DNA from: Butyrivibrio sp. MC2021
GTDB lineage: Bacteria; Bacillota; Clostridia; Lachnospirales; Lachnospiraceae
NCBI RefSeq assembly: GCF_000621605.1
Contig: NZ_JHXX01000005.1
Location: forward strand, 167,113 to 231,112
DNA: 64,000 bases
Direction: 5' to 3'
Below, in pieces: positions 58,703 to 64,000 of this stretch. A program made the translations under genes and the position numbers. The first letter of the stretch is position 1; every line of letters starts with the position of its first letter. The notes beneath the pieces were generated by a model. The model made no database searches. It was not told the origin of the DNA and saw only the letters and a list, made by a program, of their open reading frames with translations.

Positions 58703-59007
58703 TGAGAAGAGACGGAGATAAGGGATGTGATTAAGGCAGTAAGTGAGCGCATCTGAGAAGTAATGAAAAACAATGAATGAGCGGGGAAGGATTTCCCGAC
58801 CTTGAAATCACAGAAGTAACACACGGACTCATTAGGAATCACTGAAATCCATAGACGTACTATGTTATCCAAAAATGCAACATTTTTACAACGAATTCAT
58901 TGGACGAGTACGGAGCTATTTGGACTTGTATGTAGTTTTTATCTAAAATAAATAGGACATCAGTGGTGTGTCAAAAGACAATTTCTACTTGCTTAAAAAT
59001 CGCATTT

Positions 59008-59039
59008 TGGGATAGGAACTTTTAAAAGTTTCTATCCCA
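59008..59039. repeat. 32-bp near-perfect palindrome
   Basis: The arms TGGGATAGGAACTTTT and AAAAGTTTCTATCCCA match at 15 of 16 positions with no loop, more like a protein-binding site or element end than a terminator. Confidence 0.6.
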
Positions 59040-59085
59040 GGGTAATTGTCAAAGGAATAATCGGTTCAGACACATCACGCATTTG

Positions 59086-59125
59086 ACCACATTTCTCGAA
59101 GGAAGAGAAGATGTGGTTTTTTTGT
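59086..59125 (+). terminator. Rho-independent terminator before the second module
   Basis: ACCACATTTCTC pairs with GAGAAGATGTGGT around GAAGGAA, followed by TTTTTTG. Confidence 0.85.
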
Positions 59126-59182
59126 ACCCAAAATTCTGATCTTCTTAATTGCATCTCGTAACACCAGAAACGGAGGTTACAG

Positions 59183-59641
59183 ATGAATCGTGGAAAATCC
59201 CCACCAGTTGACTTAGACAAGTATCTTGTCGGAAAAGAACATCGATATTGCACCTATCAGGACGGAGCCAGACTTTACAGCATGGCATATTGGTCATTTG
59301 TGACTCTGGCAAAAGAAGCCAAAGCCAATATAAAGCTTCGGAAAACTGCCCTTGTGGATTTAGATTTGATCGAGCAGTACATTGAACAATTTTGTGAAGA
59401 AGGAAACGAAAGTGAGGAAGTATTCATGGCTAGAAGAAAGAAAATCGAAGATTTAGCAGAAATCGTTAAGGAAGGCAAAAAGAAATATGTCAGGTACGCG
59501 GAGGGAGCAGAGCTCTATTCAATGGGACTTCATACTTTTGAAAGCCTTGCAAAGGAAGCCAAGGCAACAAGAAAGGTAAAGGGAGTGGTCCTCTGCAACA
59601 CAGAAAAGATTGATGCGTTTATTGAGTCATTTGATGAATAA
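59183..59641 (+). CDS. Tandem DUF6462-like DNA-binding protein
   Basis: 152 residues with ACGGAGG before the ATG. It contains two copies of one ~60-residue unit: RYCTYQDGARLYSMAYWSFVTLAKEAKANIKLRKTALVDLDLIEQYIE (about 21-70) and KYVRYAEGAELYSMGLHTFESLAKEAKATRKVKGVVLCNTEKIDAFIE (about 100-148). The unit is the excisionase-like small domain seen as single-copy DUF6462 proteins in Lachnospiraceae mobile elements. The internal MARRKKIEDLAEIVKEG before the second unit looks like an ancestral start. It leads a cluster with ParA, ParB and RepA_N genes. DNA binding is inferred. Confidence 0.7.
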   Translation: MNRGKSPPVDLDKYLVGKEHRYCTYQDGARLYSMAYWSFVTLAKEAKANIKLRKTALVDLDLIEQYIEQFCEEGNESEEVFMARRKKIEDLAEIVKEGKKKYVRYAEGAELYSMGLHTFESLAKEAKATRKVKGVVLCNTEKIDAFIESFDE

Positions 59642-59653
59642 GGGGGAAAAGAG

Positions 59654-60466
59654 ATGTCTAAAGTTATAGCAGTTGCGAACCAAAAAGGCGGTGTAGGGAA
59701 GACAGTAACAAGCGTGAATCTTGGTATTGGGCTTGCCAGGGAAGGTTACAAGGTACTCATGATAGATGCGGATCCTCAAGGGAGCATGTCAATAAGTCTT
59801 GGATGCGATGAACCGGACAGACTTGATTATTCTCTTGCCACAGCCCTTGTAAATATCATCAATGATGAGCCTGTGGATGTATCAAAAGGAATTATCCACC
59901 ATGCAGAAGGTGTTGATCTGATGCCGGGGAATATTGAACTCTCAAGTTTGGAAATTAGCATGACTGGAGTTATCAGCAGGGAAACAATTCTCAGAGAATA
60001 TGTGGATAACGCCAGAAATACTTATGATTTTGTGATTATTGACTGTATGCCATCCCTTGGAATGATGACGATTAATGCACTTGCCTGTGCGGATTCGGTA
60101 ATTATTCCGTGCCAGGCAGCATATCTTCCTGTAAAGGGCCTTCAGCAGCTTATAAAGACAATTGGAAGAGTAAAACGTCAGCTCAATCCAAAACTCGAAA
60201 TAGAGGGGATTCTCATCACTATGGTGGATAACAGAACCAATTATGCAAAAGATATAGCGGCTCAGATCTACGAAGCTTATTCATCCAGCATAAATGTTTT
60301 TGAAACAGAGATCCCTCTTTCAGTAAGAGCTGCAGAAATAAGTGCTTCAGGAAGCAGTTTGTATCAGTACGATCCAAAAGGAAAAGCAGCATTTGCTTAC
60401 ACATCATTTATCAGGGAGGTTATGAACAATGGCACAAAGAGTTGGTCAGAAAGTAAAGCTATCTAG
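59654..60466 (+). CDS. parA: ParA/Soj-type partition ATPase
   Basis: 270 residues. Deviant Walker A motif KGGVGKTVTSVNLG near the N-terminus, Walker A' region DADPQGSMSISLG, and FVIIDCMPSLGMMTINAL. It is a type I partition ATPase that positions replicons by cycling on the nucleoid with ParB. AAGGGGG lies before the ATG. Its last 38 bases overlap the start of parB, a typical parAB arrangement. A plasmid-type parA in a mobile module points to an element with a replicating stage. Confidence 0.93.
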   Translation: MSKVIAVANQKGGVGKTVTSVNLGIGLAREGYKVLMIDADPQGSMSISLGCDEPDRLDYSLATALVNIINDEPVDVSKGIIHHAEGVDLMPGNIELSSLEISMTGVISRETILREYVDNARNTYDFVIIDCMPSLGMMTINALACADSVIIPCQAAYLPVKGLQQLIKTIGRVKRQLNPKLEIEGILITMVDNRTNYAKDIAAQIYEAYSSSINVFETEIPLSVRAAEISASGSSLYQYDPKGKAAFAYTSFIREVMNNGTKSWSESKAI

Positions 60467-61340
60467 TATAGATGAGCTCCTCGGTGTTCCAAGCACCGAG
60501 GGGACTGTAGATCTTGATGTAATGACTATCTATCCTTTTGAAAACCACCCTTTCAGGGTCGTTGATGATGAAAAGATGGAAGAACTTGTTGAAAGCATCA
60601 AGGAAAGCGGAGTGCTTACTCCTGTTCTTGTAAGACCAGATGATGAAGGAACTTACGAGATGATTTCAGGGCATAGAAGGCTTCACGCGGCTAAACGAGC
60701 TGGGCTTCGAAAGATACCGGCAATTATCAAGGAAATGACCAATGATGATGCAACAATCGCCATGGTTAACGCAAATATGCAGAGGGAAGAGATACTTCCG
60801 AGTGAAAGAGCCTTTGCCTTAAAAATGAAGATGGATGCGTTAAATCATCAAGGTAAGCGTTCTGATTTAACTTTGTCTCTTGAAGAGACAAAGTTGCATT
60901 CGGCAACAGAAGTTGGCGAATCAGTGGGAATGAAAAGAGCACAAATTCATAGATATATGCGATTGACATATCTAATTCCCAAGTTATTAACAATGGTTGA
61001 TGAAGGAAGATTAGCTATTGCAGTAGCTGTAGAAATCTCCTATTTTAACCCAACCTATCAACAGTGGATTTGGGAGTATATCCACGAAAACGGCATGATT
61101 AAACAGGAACAGCTCATGGACCTTCGCCAATATCGTGATGATGACTCTCTTACACAGGAACAGATGATAGACATCCTTATTCAAAAGAGATCCACGCCAC
61201 AGACCAGGAAGAAGATCCTTATCACAGAACGTAAGCTTAACAAATACTTCCCTGCTTATTATTCACAGTCAGAGATTGAAAGAGTAATTGTAAGTCTATT
61301 GGAGCAATGGAAGGCATCGCAGGAAAGTGAGGAACAATAA
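60429..61340 (+). CDS. parB: ParB-type partition protein
   Basis: 303 residues from ATG 60429 with GGGAGGTT upstream inside parA. The N-terminal CTPase/ParB fold has NHPFRVVDDEKMEELVESI, SGVLTPVLVRP, ISGHRRLHAAKRAG (GHRR motif) and NANMQREEILPSERAFALKM. A helix-turn-helix follows (ATEVGESVGMKRAQIHRYMRLTYLIPKLL). It should load on parS-like sites and work with ParA. No parS site matching the chromosomal consensus was recognised nearby. Confidence 0.92.
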   Translation: MAQRVGQKVKLSSIDELLGVPSTEGTVDLDVMTIYPFENHPFRVVDDEKMEELVESIKESGVLTPVLVRPDDEGTYEMISGHRRLHAAKRAGLRKIPAIIKEMTNDDATIAMVNANMQREEILPSERAFALKMKMDALNHQGKRSDLTLSLEETKLHSATEVGESVGMKRAQIHRYMRLTYLIPKLLTMVDEGRLAIAVAVEISYFNPTYQQWIWEYIHENGMIKQEQLMDLRQYRDDDSLTQEQMIDILIQKRSTPQTRKKILITERKLNKYFPAYYSQSEIERVIVSLLEQWKASQESEEQ

Positions 61341-61341
61341 C

Positions 61342-61707
61342 ATGATGGACTACTTTTATAATACCCAGGCACAGCAATTTGCTTCTGTAGAGATACCAAG
61401 GGAGTTGCTTACAGGGAAGAGTTTTTCTTCCCTGTCGGCTTCATCAAAAATGCTTTATGCAGTTCTTTTGGACCGCATGGGCGAAGCTAAAAAACACAAT
61501 TGGTTTGATGATGAAAACAGAGTTTACATCATATACCCATTAAGCAAGATTCAGGAAGATATCAATTTCTCCAAGCACACAATTATTGATTGTATGAATG
61601 AACTGGAAGAATTTGGACTTATATATAAGCTTCAGGCAAAAGGTAAGCCAAGCAAGATCTACGTTAAAAATTTCAATCGTAGATACAGATTTCAACTGAT
61701 TGGGTAG
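61342..61707 (+). CDS. Short RepA_N-domain replication initiator-like protein
   Basis: 121 residues; ATG 61342, 2 bp after the parB stop, with GAGGAAC upstream. The chain has the RepA_N winged-helix pattern: FASVEIPRELLTGKSFSSLSASSKMLYAVLLDRMG, NWFDDENRVYIIYPLSKIQEDINFSKHTIIDCMNELEEFGLIYKLQAKGKPSKIYVKNF. It stops right after this domain, lacking the C-terminal part of full initiators. It is a paralogue of the next gene. It may be a regulatory or accessory form, or a second initiator. Confidence 0.8.
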   Translation: MMDYFYNTQAQQFASVEIPRELLTGKSFSSLSASSKMLYAVLLDRMGEAKKHNWFDDENRVYIIYPLSKIQEDINFSKHTIIDCMNELEEFGLIYKLQAKGKPSKIYVKNFNRRYRFQLIG

Positions 61708-61772
61708 TGCAGAAATTGCACCACTTAAATCCATGGAACGTCGCAGAAAATCATTGAAGGGAGGAAAAAGGA

Positions 61773-62723
61773 GTGAGCGAAAGAATTATTTTTGACTATT
61801 TCAGCGGTCAGGAATCAGAAATGCTTGCCTTTTACAGAATACCAAAGCTTTTGTTCACAAACACCTATTTTAGTGGGCTTGATGCGCTTGCTAAGACTCT
61901 TTACGGTCTTATGCTTGATAGAATGTCATTATCCCTCAAAAATAAGTGGTTTGATGAGCTTCAGAGGGCATATATATACTTTGCACAGCAGGAAGCCGCA
62001 GAAATGCTGGGGTGTGGGGAAGATAAGATCAGATGTCTTTTTAAGAGTCTTGAGGAATATGGGCTCATAGAGCGCAAAAAGCAGGGCCAGGGGAAGCCTA
62101 CCAAGATCTATCTCAAGAACTTTGCTTCAAGAGAAAATGAAGATGTTCAGACCTTGGAAAAACCAAGTTCTGGCACAAACATAGAAATTTCAGACCCCGG
62201 AAATATCGGGGTCAAGACCACGGAAATTTCGGGTTCTAGACCAAGCGAAAATCCGGTTCTAGACCACGTAGAATCCGACCCTAATTATATTAATATTAAT
62301 AATACTAAAAGAGATATAAATACTAATCATATCTCTTCGATGAAAAGCGATTTGAATGATGAGTATAACGCTTATGCCGAAATAGTCAGGGATAATCTCT
62401 GCCTTGATACCATGCTTGAAAGATATCCTCATGATACAGAAATCATCGAAGGAATCTATGATCTGGTGCTTGAGACAGTTCTTTGCCAGAATCCAACAAT
62501 CTGGATTTCCAAGAACGAGTATCCTACAAACTTGGTTAAGTCCAAGTTCCTTAAGCTCAACCACATGCATCTAGAGTACGTAATGGACTGCATGAGGGGA
62601 AATACTACCAAGGTTCGGAATATAAAGAATTATCTGCTTTCAGCTCTTTTCAATGCTCCTACCACCATGGGCAGCTACTATCAGTCCGAGGTAAGTCATG
62701 ATCAGGCATGCAGAGCCATGTAG
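61773..62723 (+). CDS. repA: RepA_N-family replication initiator
   Basis: A GTG start at 61773 is supported by GGAGGAAAAAGGA upstream. 316 residues. The N-terminal RepA_N domain reads MLAFYRIPKLLFTNTYFSGLDALAKTLYGLMLDRMSLS, NKWFDELQRAYIYFAQQEAAEMLGCGEDKIRCLFKSLEEYGLIERKKQGQGKPTKIYLKNF. A variable linker and a C-terminal domain (about 200-316) follow. RepA_N proteins initiate theta replication of large Firmicute plasmids and occur in some ICEs. With ParAB it forms a replication and partition module. Confidence 0.88.
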   Translation: MSERIIFDYFSGQESEMLAFYRIPKLLFTNTYFSGLDALAKTLYGLMLDRMSLSLKNKWFDELQRAYIYFAQQEAAEMLGCGEDKIRCLFKSLEEYGLIERKKQGQGKPTKIYLKNFASRENEDVQTLEKPSSGTNIEISDPGNIGVKTTEISGSRPSENPVLDHVESDPNYININNTKRDINTNHISSMKSDLNDEYNAYAEIVRDNLCLDTMLERYPHDTEIIEGIYDLVLETVLCQNPTIWISKNEYPTNLVKSKFLKLNHMHLEYVMDCMRGNTTKVRNIKNYLLSALFNAPTTMGSYYQSEVSHDQACRAM

Positions 62724-62728
62724 AGCAT

Positions 62729-62788
62729 TTGACATATATGTTCAACACTCATATAATCAAAATATAACATAACTGTTCAACACTCATA
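62729..62788 (+). promoter_or_regulatory. Consensus promoter of the RHH gene with two 15-bp direct repeats
   Basis: TTGACA (62729-62734), a 17-bp spacer and TATAAT (62752-62757). TGTTCAACACTCATA occurs at 62739-62753, inside the spacer and overlapping the -10, and again at 62774-62788, just before the ribosome site AGGAGG. Confidence 0.85.
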
Positions 62789-62801
62789 GGAGGATGAAGA
62801 C

Positions 62802-63233
62802 ATGCCAAGAGTAAATCTATCACTTACACAGGATATGTATGATTGTATTGAGAAGGAAGCTAAGAAGCAGAACATCACAGTAAACTATTTTATCTGCGAG
62901 ATGCTGGAAGAGCGCTTCGGTAAAAGAACTACCTACGACTATACAGTGGCCGTTGGTGAGATGATCAAGGAAGCCAAGAAGATGGATAAAGAGTTCACTC
63001 TGGCAGATCTTCCTACCTTTGCAGATGTTAATGAGATCCTTGTAGAGTACAAGATCAAGGAATCTCCTGCACAGGTAAGAGCACGCCTTGGCAAGATGTT
63101 CAACGAGGCAGTCAAGAAGGGCACAGCCAAGGGAATCGAGAGAGCCACAACTATAAAAGACGGAGAGGAGCAGCTCAAGTTCTATTGCAGAGCTGCAGTT
63201 TATGTGAATCAGTTTAACAAGCTGAAAAAATGA
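62802..63233 (+). CDS. Ribbon-helix-helix-like DNA-binding protein, unknown C-terminal domain
   Basis: 143 residues, AGGAGG 8 bp before the ATG. The N-terminus MPRVNLSLTQDMYDCIEKEAKKQNITVNYFICEML is an Arc/CopG-type ribbon-helix-helix. The C-terminal part (FTLADLPTFADVNEILVEYKIKESPAQVRARLGKMFNEAVKKG) resembles DUF1413-like regions. It probably represses its own promoter by binding the 15-bp repeats. No toxin is directly coupled; the next gene encodes a membrane protein 10 bp downstream. Confidence 0.78.
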   Translation: MPRVNLSLTQDMYDCIEKEAKKQNITVNYFICEMLEERFGKRTTYDYTVAVGEMIKEAKKMDKEFTLADLPTFADVNEILVEYKIKESPAQVRARLGKMFNEAVKKGTAKGIERATTIKDGEEQLKFYCRAAVYVNQFNKLKK

Positions 63234-63243
63234 GGATAAGAAT

Positions 63244-63630
63244 ATGGCAGCTGTACTAGATATTTTTCTATTACCGTTTATGTTGCTTCTCAGGGTAGCA
63301 ATGTACCTGATCAGAAGAGTTGATGTCACTAATTCCATTTTTATCGGAGCCATTCCTGTATTTCTTGTAAGGAACCAGGGCTATGATAAAGTAACCAACT
63401 GGATTATTTTCGGCATAACAGTGTTCTTTGCGCTTTTACTGCAGCATATGTTTGTAATTGCCAAGATACTTGCTTCTGTCTTCAGTTGCATGACTATTGC
63501 TTTTTTATGCTCAATCTGGAAGAACTATGACACTAAGGCAGCGCAGATGACCGTGGTTACAATTGGAACAATCATAGCTGCTATATGGAATCTGCAGTAT
63601 TGGACAGATTTTTCAGAAAGGGAAGTTTGA
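63244..63630 (+). CDS. Small integral membrane protein of unknown function
   Basis: 128 residues, mainly hydrophobic with about four transmembrane helices (VLDIFLLPFMLLLRVAMYLI, VTNWIIFGITVFFALLL, VIAKILASVFSCMTIAFLCSI and MTVVTIGTIIAAIWNL). GAGGATAAG precedes the ATG. It is probably co-transcribed with the RHH gene. No family recognised. Confidence 0.65.
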   Translation: MAAVLDIFLLPFMLLLRVAMYLIRRVDVTNSIFIGAIPVFLVRNQGYDKVTNWIIFGITVFFALLLQHMFVIAKILASVFSCMTIAFLCSIWKNYDTKAAQMTVVTIGTIIAAIWNLQYWTDFSEREV

Positions 63631-63655
63631 CACCTGTAACGTTACAGGTTATAAT
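63627..63655 (+). promoter_or_regulatory. Consensus higBA promoter with a palindromic operator
   Basis: TTGACA (63627-63632), a 17-bp spacer and TATAAT (63650-63655). The perfect 18-bp palindrome ACCTGTAACGTTACAGGT (63632-63649) fills the spacer. Transcription should start about 63662, which is the ATG of the toxin gene, so the message would be leaderless. Confidence 0.9.
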
Positions 63656-63661
63656 GTTGAT

Positions 63662-63940
63662 ATGATAAAATCGTTTGCACATAAAGGCTTAAAGGATTTT
63701 TATGAAACTGGCTCTAAGAAGGGGATTCAGCCAGATCATGCGCCCAAATTGGCAAGAATGCTTGACCGATTGGATGCCAGCATTAGTGCTCAGGATATGA
63801 ATTTGCCAGGCTATAGATTGCATCCACTTAAAGGAGATAAGCAGGATATGTGGGCTGTCACGGTGAATGGCAATTGGAGAATGACTTTTTACTTTGAAGG
63901 TCAGGATGCATATCTTGTGGACTATATGGATTATCACTGA
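63662..63940 (+). CDS. higB: HigB/RelE-type mRNA interferase toxin
   Basis: 92 residues. MIKSFAHKGLKDFYETGSKKGIQ, LARMLDRLDAS, LPGYRLHPLKGDKQDMWAVTVNGNWRMTFYF and the C-terminal VDYMDYH are HigB hallmarks. The toxin cleaves mRNA on the ribosome. There is no ribosome site before the ATG, which coincides with the expected transcription start. The antitoxin gene follows 17 bp downstream with a strong AGGAGG-type site. It is probably an addiction system stabilising the second mobile module. Confidence 0.92.
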   Translation: MIKSFAHKGLKDFYETGSKKGIQPDHAPKLARMLDRLDASISAQDMNLPGYRLHPLKGDKQDMWAVTVNGNWRMTFYFEGQDAYLVDYMDYH

Positions 63941-63957
63941 GGAAGGAGGAAAGATAT

Positions 63958-64000
63958 ATGACTAGAAGACCTACACATCCAGGAAATGTATTCTTGGAAG
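63958..64000 (+). CDS. higA: HigA antitoxin, N-terminal fragment (gene runs out of the window)
   Basis: ATG 63958 with GGAAGGAGGAAAG upstream opens a frame MTRRPTHPGNVFLE, the start of XRE-type HigA antitoxins. The rest is beyond the window. It should neutralise HigB and repress the operon through the 63632-63649 palindrome. Confidence 0.85.
   Translation, partial: MTRRPTHPGNVFLE

Larger units (their letters stand above)
58703..59182. other. Gap between the two mobile modules, no convincing gene
   Basis: No frame with a ribosome site was found. The stretch holds a 32-bp near-palindrome (59008-59039) and a terminator hairpin (59086-59124). One of the two element junctions should be here. Confidence 0.6.

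Overview
The window looks like a chromosome segment of an anaerobic low-to-mid GC Firmicute of the family Lachnospiraceae, most likely Butyrivibrio or Pseudobutyrivibrio. This is inferred from gene content and protein style: clostridial SleB-type hydrolase, GH25 lysozyme with cell-wall-binding repeats, DUF975 and RsgI-like proteins, S-box control of metK, AGGAGG ribosome sites and very acidic surface proteins. No rRNA or tRNA gene was found, so the genus is not proven.

Bases 1-19150 hold surface and signalling genes followed by housekeeping genes. First come the tail of an Ig-like surface protein, an RsgI-like membrane protein with an acidic tail, a transmembrane Ser/Thr kinase, a lipoprotein carrying an in-frame amber codon, and two large acidic exported proteins. 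These are followed by a D-2-hydroxyacid dehydrogenase, a GH25 lysozyme, a UDP-sugar pyrophosphorylase, galE, a PHP phosphoesterase and an HtrA protease. Bases 19190-20060 have no credible gene. They carry two diverged copies, in inverted orientation, of a hairpin-rich repeat around a spacer with repeated ACACG-type words.

Bases 20076-50106 are ordinary chromosome: clpX, a carbamate kinase homologue, a MATE transporter, a reverse-strand cell-envelope/GH2 operon, tex, S-box-metK, dnaE, pfkA, an sce7726-like nuclease, a SpoU methyltransferase, proC, a SleB-like hydrolase, ornithine carbamoyltransferase, birA-coaX-dusB, a DUF3298-like lipoprotein, greA and lysS. Its non-coding DNA is unusual. There is a perfect 70-bp-arm palindrome of a GGGGACG-type repeat with a related tandem array 3.4 kb away, a 200-nt palindrome after metK, and two terminators that share a loop but not a stem.

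Bases ~50120-58700 are an AT-rich integrative mobilizable element next to lysS. It carries a controller-regulated restriction-modification system (C-box, C protein, nuclease, convergent methylase), two XRE repressors with operators, a Rep_2-type rolling-circle initiator with an origin-like hairpin whose loop matches the pMV158-type nick site, an FtsK/TcpA-like coupling protein, Xis and a tyrosine integrase. ACACCC-type integrase arm sites lie at both ends. Bases ~59180-64000 start a second, plasmid-like module: a tandem DUF6462 protein, ParA, ParB, two RepA_N initiators, an RHH protein, a membrane protein and HigBA. Its RHH and HigBA promoters are perfect TTGACA-17-TATAAT promoters with operator-like repeats inside them, and the higB message appears to be leaderless.
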